From Bog-473 sp963754445 (GTDB taxonomy: Bacteria > Actinomycetota > Acidimicrobiia > Acidimicrobiales > RAAP-2): a stretch of 64,000 nucleotides of DNA. Numbering within the stretch: position 1 is the first letter of the stretch; each line of letters begins with the position of its first letter. Location: contig CAVWFT010000001.1 in NCBI GenBank assembly GCA_963754445.1, positions 930,001-994,000 on the forward strand, in the 5' to 3' direction. A program made the translations under genes and the position numbers. Below the pieces are notes generated by a model. It saw only the letters and a list, made by a program, of their open reading frames with translations. It was not told where the DNA came from and did no database searches. This document shows positions 26,392-34,504 of this stretch, one piece after another.

Positions 26392-27897
26392 ATGACCGAG
26401 GAAGAGAACGGATGGGGCCCGGCTCTCGAAGAAATCGAGCGCCGGAAGACGCAGACCCTCGCGATGGGGGGCGAGGCCCGACTTGCCCGGCAGGCGGATC
26501 GAGGTCGTCTGAACGCCCGGGAGCGAGTGGCGGCGCTCTTTGACCCGGGCTCCTTCTCCGAAATCGGTCAGCTGGTCGGGACGGCGGCGGATCCACCCGT
26601 TCCTGGCGACGCGCTCGTTGCTGGTTCGGGGCTCATCGGTGGTCGGCCTGCGCTGGCCGGAGCCGAAGACGTGACGGTCCTCGGAGGGACCATCGGCAAT
26701 GGCGCGTCGGACAAGCGCTACCGCCTGTGCCAGTTGGCCCGCCAGGAGCGCGTGCCATTGGTCTTGATGCTCGAGGGAGCTGGGCACCGGGTCACTGATC
26801 CTCCAGCCGGCAGGCGCCCCGGTGACCTGATGGGCATGGCCGAACTCTCGGGCGTGGTTCCCATGGTCTGCCTCGTGTTGGGAGCGTCGGCGGGCCACGG
26901 TGCCCTGACCGCTCCGTTGTGCGACTTTGCCGTCATGACCGAATCGGCCACGATATTTGCGGCGGGTCCGCCTCTGGTGAAGTCGGCCACGGGCGAGGAG
27001 GTGACCAAGGAGGAGCTGGGGGGTCCTCAGGTGGCCGCCGATGCTGCCGGCGTCGTGCAGAACGTCGTGGCCGACGACCAGGAGGCCATTGCGTTGGCCC
27101 GGCGGTATCTCGGCTATTTCCCGCTCAATGCGTGGGAGTCACCGCCGCGTCGAGAAGGACCCGAGGCGGAGCCGCGGCGCTTGGATGGCATCTTGGACCT
27201 GATCCCACCCAGCCCCCGCCGACCGTACGCCATGGGCCCCGTCCTCGAGATGCTGGTCGACCAGAGTTCACTCCTCGAGATCCAGCCGACCTTCGGGCGC
27301 TCCATCGTGACAGCCCTCGCACGCCTGGGTGGGATGAGCGTGGCCATCGTGGCCAACGATCCGAGCGTGATGGCCGGCACCGTCGACAGCGCGGCAGCTG
27401 ACAAGGTCGCGCATTTCCTCGACGTGATCGGGGCGTTCGGCCTTCCGTGTGTCTTCCTGGCCGACAACCCGGGCGTGCTGGCCGGGACGCTGGCCGAGCG
27501 GCAGGGGATCTTGCGTCATGCGGCCCGGATGTTCGCCATGCAGCACCGGCTGGCCGTACCCAAGCTTCACGTCACGGTGCGCAAGGCGTTCGGATTCGGT
27601 TCGTCGATCATGGCGATGAACCCCTTCGACGGTCAGACCATCTCGCTGGCGTTTCCTTCCATCACGCTCGGGGCCTTGCCGGCGAGCTCCGACGCAAGCG
27701 CCATCAGCGACCCCGAGGAGCGAGCGCGTCTGGCAGCCGAGCAGGCCAATGCCTCCGTCGGCGCAGCCAGCCGGCTGGCCTACGACGCGGTCATCGATCC
27801 CCGCGAACTCCGCAACGAACTTCTCTCGGGGCTTTCCTTGGCGCGTGGCCGTATGACGGCACCACGCACGCCGAGAGGATCGGGGATCCTGCCTTGA
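26392..27897 (+). CDS. Acyl-CoA carboxylase carboxyltransferase (beta) subunit-like protein
   Basis: A 501-residue two-lobed carboxyltransferase. RLNARERVAALFDPGSF marks the N-lobe, LPCVFLADNPGVLAGT with KAFGFGSSIMAMNP and ITLGALPASSD the C-lobe; oxyanion glycine pairs are present in both. It should move carboxyl from biotin to an acyl-CoA (propionyl-, methylcrotonyl- or geranyl-CoA type). No biotin carboxylase gene is near. ATG 26392 lacks a strong ribosome site but upstream sequence is not conserved-looking. Confidence 0.82.
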   Translation: MTEEENGWGPALEEIERRKTQTLAMGGEARLARQADRGRLNARERVAALFDPGSFSEIGQLVGTAADPPVPGDALVAGSGLIGGRPALAGAEDVTVLGGTIGNGASDKRYRLCQLARQERVPLVLMLEGAGHRVTDPPAGRRPGDLMGMAELSGVVPMVCLVLGASAGHGALTAPLCDFAVMTESATIFAAGPPLVKSATGEEVTKEELGGPQVAADAAGVVQNVVADDQEAIALARRYLGYFPLNAWESPPRREGPEAEPRRLDGILDLIPPSPRRPYAMGPVLEMLVDQSSLLEIQPTFGRSIVTALARLGGMSVAIVANDPSVMAGTVDSAAADKVAHFLDVIGAFGLPCVFLADNPGVLAGTLAERQGILRHAARMFAMQHRLAVPKLHVTVRKAFGFGSSIMAMNPFDGQTISLAFPSITLGALPASSDASAISDPEERARLAAEQANASVGAASRLAYDAVIDPRELRNELLSGLSLARGRMTAPRTPRGSGILP

Positions 27898-27908
27898 GCG
27901 AGGGACGG

Positions 27909-28292
27909 TCAGGACGCCAGCTCCCAGACGTGGCCGTCCCGGTCGACGAAGCTGGCCGTGCGGACGCCCCACGGCCGGTCCATCGGCCCGTTGAGGATCC
28001 GGATCCCCTCCTCGACCAGCGCAGCGCACACGGCATCGACGTCATCGACGGGAACCGTCAGTTGTAGGCGCGCTCCTGCGTCGGCGGGCGCCATCACGGC
28101 CGGTTCGATCAGCTCGGGTACCGCCGCATTGGTCAGGAGGTTGACGAAGACGCCACCGAACTTGAAGACGACCGATTCATCGTCGGCGAAGTGCACGGGA
28201 AGACCGAAGGCCCGTTGGTAGAACGCTCTCGCATCGTCGAGGTCTTCTACGAACAGGGTGACTGCTGAGATGCTCTTCGGCCACTGGTTCAC
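27909..28292 (-). CDS. VOC (glyoxalase/bleomycin-resistance fold) protein
   Basis: A 127-residue protein with two beta-alpha-beta-beta-beta modules: AVTLFVEDLDDARAFYQRAFG and LQLTVPVDDVDAVCAALVEEG, ending SFVDRDGHVWELAS. Metal-binding positions are partly retained (Glu in the last strand). The substrate is unknown. The GTG start at 28292 is the only good one. It is convergent with the carboxyltransferase, 11 bases apart. Confidence 0.82.
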   Translation of the reverse strand: MNQWPKSISAVTLFVEDLDDARAFYQRAFGLPVHFADDESVVFKFGGVFVNLLTNAAVPELIEPAVMAPADAGARLQLTVPVDDVDAVCAALVEEGIRILNGPMDRPWGVRTASFVDRDGHVWELAS

Positions 28293-28855
28293 AATGCTCC
28301 CGGCTGGATCGGTCTGATTCCGGCAGTTGCTCGATCGCGTGTTCGTCGAGACCGGTGAGTGTACGTATGTCCGGCCGAATCAGCTCCGTCCGCTCCTTCG
28401 GGGCGTGAAGACGACCGGGTGAGAGCCGCTGCAGGTGCTGCATCCCGGACGTGCGGTCATACCGTCGTGAGAGAGGTCCCGAACCACCGGGTGCGGCTGC
28501 CGGTGACCGGTCGGCGCTCTCCGAGTTTGTAGGGCTCGGTGTGCACCGAGGACATCCGACCCACCGAGTGCGTTCCTCACTTGTTGCACTGAGCTTGCGA
28601 TGACTTTGCACTATCTCGGAGCGCCCTCCTCCAACCCGCGTGTAATTACTTATTGGCTCACCTTCAACTCGCGTGTTAGGACCGTGCCGAGCGGGTTGGC
28701 GGCGTCTGTGTTTTTTCTGAGGGTGTCACCTCGCCCGCGGTCGTGATGGCGATGCCGTCCTATTCCAACTACGGTTGCTGAGGCGGGGTCGAAGTCGGGT
28801 TCGGCAGGGATCGGCACGCGCGGGGAAACGTGCGGCGGAGAGCAAAGGGGCGCAT
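28293..28855. other. Non-coding region upstream of the surface repeat protein
   Basis: No gene is supported here; the open frames on either strand lack coding-like composition. Bases ~28580-28680 are the most AT-rich part. They hold the palindrome GTAATTAC and an imperfect direct repeat 33 bp apart. This is probably the control region for the secreted protein at 28856, with an unusually long upstream segment. Confidence 0.6.
28632..28678 (+). promoter_or_regulatory. Imperfect direct repeat CAACyCGCGTGTwA, 33-bp spacing
   Basis: CAACCCGCGTGTAA (28632-28645) and CAACTCGCGTGTTA (28665-28678) match at 12 of 14 positions. A 33-bp spacing is close to three helical turns, placing both copies on one face of the DNA, as expected for a tandem activator or repressor site. 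Confidence 0.4.
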
Positions 28856-31585
28856 ATGTCTTCATCGGATCGCAACTCCAGGGTTGGGCGTACACCCACA
28901 CTGGGTGCCATGACGCGGGTTCTGATGGTCGTCGCCGCCATCGGGTCGATGACCGGGCTTGCCCTTGCCGCCGCCGTGGCCACTGCCGCGCCCGCCGGCG
29001 CGGTGACGTGCACCGGCGATACCTGGACCAACACGGCTGGCGGGTCCTGGGACACCGCCGGGAACTGGAGCCTGAACGCGCCCCCGACCGGGACCGAGGC
29101 CGCCTGTATCACGGCTGCGGGGTCCTACACCGTGACGATCGGTAACGAGACGATCGCCGACTCGGGTGTGGCCGTGACTCTGGGCGCGTCGGGATCGACA
29201 CCGACCCTGGCCATCGGGAACAGCGGCTCGAGTGAGCCCGCGGTCACCTTCGCCAGCGTCACCACCACCGCCGGCACCAGCCTCACCTTCGACTGGGGCG
29301 GCACGCTGACCGTGACCGGGACATTCACCAACGCGGGAACCGTCAGCCAATCGGCCCACGACGCCGGCACCTTCGACATCGCCACCTTCGACAACCAGGG
29401 CACCTTCACGACCGGGGGAGGCAGCGCCTACACCTTGCCGTCGTCCGCCGCCACATTCCTGAACGACACGACGGGCATCTTGAGTGTGCCGAGCGCCGCC
29501 TCGCTCACCTTCTCGAGCCCGGCCGGTGACACCGGTACCGTCACCCAGGACGGGGTCGTCAACAACTCCGGTACCCTCGTTGTCCAAGACGAGCTGGTGG
29601 TCCAGGGCGGGAGCATCTGCGGCACGGCGCCGCAGGTCGGCGTCGACGGCGGTTCGATCGGCACGCTGCACTTCGCCTCGACCGTCACGGCCGGGCCAGC
29701 CTGCGGTGGTGCGACCGACAACATCGACATTGCCAACGTGACCAGCAACGGCACGTTGAGCGGGAATATCCCGTCCGCCTACACCGTGGTGATCGGGAAC
29801 GGCGGGAGCTCGTGTCCCGCCATCACCGTGTCGGGTGCACTGAGCAACGCCGGCACCCTCGATGCGACTGACTGCACCACGCTGACGGCGACGTCGAGTC
29901 TGACCAACACCGGGACCATCGATGTCCCCCTCACCGGTTTCGCCGGGGCGACGTTCGTCTTCACGAACTTCACCAACAACGGCCTGTTCGAGATCAATAC
30001 GACCTCTACCTACACGTTGCCCACGTCCACCTCGACCTTCACCAACGGTTCCAGCGGCACCGTGGACGTCGTCACCGGCAGCGTGTTGACCGTTTCGAGC
30101 CCCTCCGCCGTCACCGGTACCTTCACCCAGGACGGCGCGATCGACCTCCCGGGAATCAACGCCTTGACCATCGATGATGCCGTCGTCGTCGACGGGGGGA
30201 GCATCTGTGGCGCACCCCTCTACATCGGAGCCGACGGTGGATCGATCGGTACCTTGACCTTCGCCGCGACCGTCGGATCCGGCACGTGCACGTCGGGCTC
30301 GTTGAAGGACAACATCGACTTCAACAACGTCGCCAGCAACGGCACGCTGACCGGCAACATTCCCGCTGCCTACACGGTCGAACTGGGCAACGGCGGTTCG
30401 TCGGAACCAAACGTCACGTTCGTGGGCGCGATCACCAACTCGGGCACGCTCGAGCCGGGCTGGGAGGGCACCTACACCGACACCTCGACCCTCACCAACA
30501 AGGGAACGCTCGAGGTGCCGTCCAGTTCGTTCGCCAGCGTGTACGACTTCACGGATCTCGTGAACAAGGGCAAGTTCGTGGTCGACGCGCCTGTGACCAT
30601 GTCGCTGCCCACCAGCGGTTCCTTGGACAACACCGGAACGCTCACCGTGGCGAGTGGCCAGTCCCTGGTCGTCTCGAGCACGGCCAGCCCACAGGGCAGC
30701 GTGACGCAGGACGGCACCATCGACAACAGCGGAACGCTGAGCGTCGAGGCCCCCGTCTCGATTGCGGGTGGGAGCATCTGCGGCAACCGGTTGAACATCG
30801 GTGTCGACGGGGGAGCCGGTCAGAGCTTGAGCTTCGTCGGGGCGGTGGCGGCCGGTCCGGCGTGTGGCACCGGCCTGGCTTCCGATCAGATATTCCTGGC
30901 CAACGACACCGGGACGTTGAACGGCACGGTTGCCAAGGGGTACACGGTGCTCATCGGCGACGGCGGATCCTCGTTCGCGCACTACACGTCCAGTGCGACC
31001 TCGAACGCCGGGGTGATCGAGGCGCAGGACGGAGCGACCATGACCTTCACCGGCGCATCGTTCACGAACACGGGCACGCTCGAGTTCCCCGCCAACGCCT
31101 ACACGTCGACCGAGTTCATTTTCAGCAGCAACGTGACCAACTCGGGCAAGATCGTGGCCAACGCGGGAGGCACATTCGTCCTGCCGGCCGGCGACACCTT
31201 GACCAACGCCAAGAAGATCAAGATCGGCGGCACCACGACCACCATCAACATCACGGGCTCACTGGACAACACCAAGGTGCTCCAGGTGGGAGCGGGTGAC
31301 GCGGTGGACGTCTCCGGGACCTTTACCCAGAGCACGGCGGGGACCTTCAAGCCGGGCCTGGCGAGTGCGTCGTCCTTTGGGCTCCTGAACGTCGCCGGAA
31401 CGGCCAGCGTGGCGGGAACGCTCACCGAGAAGCTTCAGGGCGGTTACCACCCGTCGAACGGTGCGACCTGGGTCGTGCTCAAGTCTGGCGGTCTCGGTGG
31501 CACAACCTTCACGACCGTGTCGGGGACGGGGTACTCGGCCAACTACGTGGCGAGCGACTCGAACGTGCAGCTGGCGTTCAGTTGA
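28856..31585 (+). CDS. Secreted beta-solenoid-like surface protein with four ~193-residue repeats
   Basis: A 909-residue protein. A signal peptide (residues ~19-49, MTRVLMVVAAIGSMTGLALA core) ends near PAGAV. The mature part is Thr/Ser/Gly-rich with many short NxGT turns like autotransporter-type beta-helices. GN.GGSS anchors recur at residues ~121, 314, 511 and 701, and GGSICG at ~251, 447 and 639, defining long repeats. CG pairs recur in each repeat and could form disulfides. No LPXTG or membrane anchor is visible, so it may be an S-layer, adhesin or matrix protein. ATG 28856 follows AAAGGGG. Confidence 0.75.
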   Translation: MSSSDRNSRVGRTPTLGAMTRVLMVVAAIGSMTGLALAAAVATAAPAGAVTCTGDTWTNTAGGSWDTAGNWSLNAPPTGTEAACITAAGSYTVTIGNETIADSGVAVTLGASGSTPTLAIGNSGSSEPAVTFASVTTTAGTSLTFDWGGTLTVTGTFTNAGTVSQSAHDAGTFDIATFDNQGTFTTGGGSAYTLPSSAATFLNDTTGILSVPSAASLTFSSPAGDTGTVTQDGVVNNSGTLVVQDELVVQGGSICGTAPQVGVDGGSIGTLHFASTVTAGPACGGATDNIDIANVTSNGTLSGNIPSAYTVVIGNGGSSCPAITVSGALSNAGTLDATDCTTLTATSSLTNTGTIDVPLTGFAGATFVFTNFTNNGLFEINTTSTYTLPTSTSTFTNGSSGTVDVVTGSVLTVSSPSAVTGTFTQDGAIDLPGINALTIDDAVVVDGGSICGAPLYIGADGGSIGTLTFAATVGSGTCTSGSLKDNIDFNNVASNGTLTGNIPAAYTVELGNGGSSEPNVTFVGAITNSGTLEPGWEGTYTDTSTLTNKGTLEVPSSSFASVYDFTDLVNKGKFVVDAPVTMSLPTSGSLDNTGTLTVASGQSLVVSSTASPQGSVTQDGTIDNSGTLSVEAPVSIAGGSICGNRLNIGVDGGAGQSLSFVGAVAAGPACGTGLASDQIFLANDTGTLNGTVAKGYTVLIGDGGSSFAHYTSSATSNAGVIEAQDGATMTFTGASFTNTGTLEFPANAYTSTEFIFSSNVTNSGKIVANAGGTFVLPAGDTLTNAKKIKIGGTTTTINITGSLDNTKVLQVGAGDAVDVSGTFTQSTAGTFKPGLASASSFGLLNVAGTASVAGTLTEKLQGGYHPSNGATWVVLKSGGLGGTTFTTVSGTGYSANYVASDSNVQLAFS

Positions 31586-31654
31586 CGCCCTTGGCGGCAC
31601 GACCGAACCGATGAACTGACAGCCGACGGGTCGGCGTCTCGAGCTCGGTCTGAG

Positions 31655-32947
31655 CTAGGGGCGCCGACCGTTCGGCATGAGGTCGGACAGGCCCCACTGG
31701 CCGAGGGAGTTCAACTGCACGTGGTCTCCGGTGGCCTCGACGATCATGTCGCCGCCGACGTAGATGGCCGTGTGGTACACGGTGGTCCAGTCGGTCTGGG
31801 AGTCGCCCCAGAAGACGAGATCCCCGGCCGAGAGCGACGTGAGCGCGACCGGTGTGCCCGCCGTGTTGTACTGATCGTCGGACACGCGGGCGAATCCGAC
31901 CCCGTCGGCGTTTTCCCATGACGCCAACGCCAGACCCGAACAGTCGTACCCCACGGGGCCGTTCCCGCCCCAGATATAGGGCTTCCCGAGCTGCGCGAAG
32001 GCGAACAGGACCGCCCTGTCGCCCGGCGTCGCCGGTCGAAAGAGCAATCCGCTGGTGGGCGGAGCCCCTTGGGCGTCGCCGAACGGGTAGGCCGTCCCGT
32101 TCTGATCCTCGATCCAGTAGCCCTTTCCTGACTTGCTCGGGACCACCTTTTGCGTCGGGTCCAGGCCGGGCTGGCCGGCGGCAGAGCCGTAGAAACCTGC
32201 GTCACCGAAGTTGAAGACCCCGCCGTCGGCCGCCACCAGCCAGTAGCCGAGACCGTCGGGGGTTCCGGACATCCCCACGATCGGCTGTGCGAGATGGATC
32301 GACCCCGTCGATCCGTAGAAGCGAGCGTCGCCGTAGGAGAAGATGCCGCCGTCCGAAGCGACCAACCAGTAGCCGTGGCCGTCCGAGGTGGGTTCCATCC
32401 CCACGATCGGCTTGTTGAGCGCGATCGCTCCGGTGGAGCCGTAGAACTGCGCGTCGCCGTAGGAGAAGATGCCACCGTCCGAAGCGACCAGCCAATAGCC
32501 GTGGCCGTCTGGTGTGGACGCCATCCCCACGATCGGCTTGTTGAGCGCGATCGCTCCGGTGGAGCCGTAGAACTGCGCGTCGCCGTAGGCGAAGATGCCG
32601 CCGTCGGACGCGACCAACCAGTACCCCTTCACGTCGGGGGTCGCGGTGATGCCGACGATGGGGTGATTGAGCGGGAGGCCGGCGGCTGAACCGTAGGTTG
32701 CGGCGTTGCCGAAGTTCCACACGCCGCCCTCGGCGTCGGCCAGCCAGAAATTGCCGGAGGGAACGCCCGTCAGCGCGGCGACCCCGGTCCCGGACGTTTG
32801 GGGCACCGACGCACCGGCGATGGAGGCCGGAACCACTCCCAACAAGCCGCTGAGGACGACCCCGAAGAGCGCGCGAATCGCAGCGGACACGGGGAACCAG
32901 GATTTGTCGAGGCGCTCGCGGGGGGAGCGCACCTCCACGCAGTGCAC
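31655..32947 (-). CDS. Secreted NlpC/P60 peptidase with N-terminal 42-residue repeats
   Basis: A 430-residue exported protein. Residues ~20-48 form a signal peptide (AIRALFGVVLSGLLGVVPASIAG core). Residues ~66-300 hold five and a half repeats of 42 residues with the consensus GYWLVASDGGIF.YGDA.FYGS. Residues ~305-430 are NlpC/P60, with Cys336 in YDCSGL and His392 in YHTAIYVGG. NlpC/P60 enzymes cut peptidoglycan stem peptides; the repeats may form a propeller-like or cell-wall-binding module. The GTG start is uncertain, with no good ribosome site. It is convergent with the surface protein. Confidence 0.85.
   Translation of the reverse strand: MHCVEVRSPRERLDKSWFPVSAAIRALFGVVLSGLLGVVPASIAGASVPQTSGTGVAALTGVPSGNFWLADAEGGVWNFGNAATYGSAAGLPLNHPIVGITATPDVKGYWLVASDGGIFAYGDAQFYGSTGAIALNKPIVGMASTPDGHGYWLVASDGGIFSYGDAQFYGSTGAIALNKPIVGMEPTSDGHGYWLVASDGGIFSYGDARFYGSTGSIHLAQPIVGMSGTPDGLGYWLVAADGGVFNFGDAGFYGSAAGQPGLDPTQKVVPSKSGKGYWIEDQNGTAYPFGDAQGAPPTSGLLFRPATPGDRAVLFAFAQLGKPYIWGGNGPVGYDCSGLALASWENADGVGFARVSDDQYNTAGTPVALTSLSAGDLVFWGDSQTDWTTVYHTAIYVGGDMIVEATGDHVQLNSLGQWGLSDLMPNGRRP
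32048..32752 (-). repeat. 126-bp tandem repeats inside the NlpC/P60 gene
   Basis: Protein residues 66-300 are 5.5 repeats of 42 residues. At DNA level copies two and three (about 32375-32626) are almost identical, including silent sites, which suggests recent duplication or conversion. The outer copies are more diverged. Confidence 0.85.
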
Positions 32948-33200
32948 CCAAGGTGCATCGGCTCGCCGACCCGACTACTTGAGCGCTGCATCGGAGGTGG
33001 GTATCGGAACGTGACGAAGCGTTGCGTCGAGCCGCGGATCCGGTCCACTCCAAAGGGTTCTCGTGCCGCCCGGAGGCGTGCTGCGACGAGACCGCCCTGG
33101 GGTCGGGACCTGTGTATCGTCGTTGGCGGGCGCAGCGGGCTGACGCGGCGAGCGCTCGAAGTCGACAGGATGCGAAGGCCATGCTTTTCGGGGGGACGTG

Positions 33201-33815
33201 ATGGAAGGTCGACAACCCGGTCGCTTGCACATCGAGCTCGTCCGGAGCCCCGATCGAATCGATGCGCGTGCGGCGGAAGTCGCCAACGCCGGCTGGACCG
33301 TCTCCGCCTGGGAGCCGGCCACGCGTGCGGACGACGACCTGCCCAGGACGCTGCCGCGTTGCGATGGCGTGGTGATCGGGGAAGGCGATGGCGCTGCGGT
33401 GGACCCGCCGTCGGTGACGACGACGGTTGTGCCCCTCCGCCGCTACCCCCGTCCGTCCCAGGGGTCATGCTCGGGAGAGCGGACCACCGGCATCCTCCTC
33501 GTTCTCATCTCGCCCAAGCAACCCGACGCGGCCCAGGACCTACGCGACTGGGGCGACTTCGTCCATCTCCGGCACATCGCGGAGGCGGCGGTGCCCGGTT
33601 ATCGGACGATGACACCGTGGGAGAACGAGTCACCTGCGGGTCCACGGTATTGCCATCTCTACGAAATGGTCGGGGACGACCCTCAGCGCACCTTCGAGAG
33701 CATGACCCCGCTGGTTCGTGGCCGCCTCGACGACGCATCGTTCACGCGATGGTCCTGGCATCCCCAGCTCATGATCGACGAGTCCCGCACCTACCGCCGG
33801 ATCGACCCACGCTGA
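33201..33815 (+). CDS. Unknown protein with a dimeric alpha/beta-barrel-like C-terminal domain
   Basis: A ~204-residue protein not recognised as a named family. The C-terminal half (ILLVLISPKQPDAAQDLRDW, then DFVHLRHIAEAAVPGYRT and HLYEMVG) looks like a ferredoxin-like dimeric barrel as in EthD/DUF4286 proteins. The N-terminal half has a short alpha/beta pattern. No signal peptide or membrane segment. GTG 33198 is directly before ATG 33201; GGGGG at 33190-33194 serves either. It is divergent from the NlpC gene. Confidence 0.6.
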   Translation: MEGRQPGRLHIELVRSPDRIDARAAEVANAGWTVSAWEPATRADDDLPRTLPRCDGVVIGEGDGAAVDPPSVTTTVVPLRRYPRPSQGSCSGERTTGILLVLISPKQPDAAQDLRDWGDFVHLRHIAEAAVPGYRTMTPWENESPAGPRYCHLYEMVGDDPQRTFESMTPLVRGRLDDASFTRWSWHPQLMIDESRTYRRIDPR

Positions 33816-33928
33816 GGAGTGGGCGGTCACCCTCAAACAGCTCCGATGACGGCTCCGAACAGGGAGTATCGCTCGAGGGTCCCGGTTGATCCGTCCCGGG
33901 AGGAGCCGGCGGTCCGTCCAGGGCGCCC

Positions 33929-33961
33929 TTGACCGCTGTATTCGGGTGACCTAATATTAGG
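33929..33961 (+). promoter_or_regulatory. Promoter of the iron operon with palindromic (DtxR-type) operator over the -10
   Basis: TTGACC (33929-33934), a 17-bp spacer and TAATAT (33952-33957) make the best promoter in the window. The -10 lies inside the perfect 12-bp palindrome CCTAATATTAGG (33950-33961), extended by GGTG and CCACC flanks. A repressor bound there would block RNA polymerase. The downstream operon encodes iron storage proteins and a DtxR-family repressor, the natural candidate. It does not match the full 19-bp IdeR consensus. Confidence 0.7.
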
Positions 33962-33998
33962 GCCACCTCAGGAACGCACTCACGGCGCGAAGGACGAT

Positions 33999-34232
33999 AT
34001 GTTCAAAGCGAAGACACGACGGACCCCAACGGGCATGCGGCGGGTCGATTTCGTTCGGGTCGTGATCGACGGAGAGGAGAAGCATGCCCAGCTGGTCGGG
34101 GTGGGTTATCGCCTTCCGGCGTGCCGGCCGGCGAGCCTCGCCCTGGCCGCGCAGCTGGTGAGCGAGGGCACGCCATTGGTCACTCGTCATCTCGGGGACC
34201 CTCGTGTTGCGGCCACCGGAACGGGTGGCTGA
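33999..34232 (+). CDS. Small unknown protein, first gene of the iron operon
   Basis: A 77-residue basic protein not recognised. It contains RRVDFVRVVIDGEEKHAQL and YRLPACRPASLALAAQLV, with a single cysteine. No signal or membrane segment is seen. The ATG follows GAAGGA, and the stop is two bases before the ferredoxin GTG, so it is likely translated with it. A 77-residue frame on the opposite strand (33957-34190) is taken as its shadow. Its place directly behind the iron promoter suggests a role in iron handling (inference). Confidence 0.55.
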   Translation: MFKAKTRRTPTGMRRVDFVRVVIDGEEKHAQLVGVGYRLPACRPASLALAAQLVSEGTPLVTRHLGDPRVAATGTGG

Positions 34233-34234
34233 GC

Positions 34235-34429
34235 GTGTTCGTCTGTCACTGCGAAGCGGTCAACGAGCAGACCGTGGACGCCGCCATTGCGTCGGGGGCG
34301 CACACCGTCGACGACGTCACCCAGCGCTGCCGGGCCGGTGGTGGGTGCGGCTCGTGCCATCGGCTGTTGGAGGCGATGATCGACGCCGCCGCTCCGGAGC
34401 TTGCGGTGGCGGGTGCCACCGCCGCCTGA
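34235..34429 (+). CDS. bfd: Bacterioferritin-associated ferredoxin
   Basis: A 64-residue BFD-like [2Fe-2S] protein. Ligand cysteines are in VCHCEAV at the start and CGSC later, with the two-helix pattern typical of Bfd. The family delivers electrons to bacterioferritin to release stored iron. The GTG start is two bases after the preceding stop; bfr follows 75 bases downstream, which fits the partnership. Confidence 0.85.
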   Translation: MFVCHCEAVNEQTVDAAIASGAHTVDDVTQRCRAGGGCGSCHRLLEAMIDAAAPELAVAGATAA

Positions 34430-34504
34430 GACGCGCCAACGACCACCCCGATCCCTGCTGGAAGCAAGGTCTAGGCTCCCCGGAGCGGCTCTCATGGAGG
34501 TTGT

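Noticed and set aside
28177..28611. 144-residue minus-strand ORF
   Set aside because: Overlaps the VOC gene and has Ser/Arg/Pro-rich non-coding character.
28862..30982. 706-residue ORF antisense to the surface protein
   Set aside because: A shadow frame of the high-GC repeat gene; the sense strand has signal peptide and repeat structure.
33059..33091. TCTCGT/ACGAGA inverted repeat between the NlpC gene and the unknown gene
   Set aside because: A 6-bp stem with a 21-base loop is expected by chance at this GC content.
33957..34190. 77-residue minus-strand ORF opposite the first iron-operon gene
   Set aside because: The plus-strand frame has a ribosome site, follows a strong promoter and abuts bfd.
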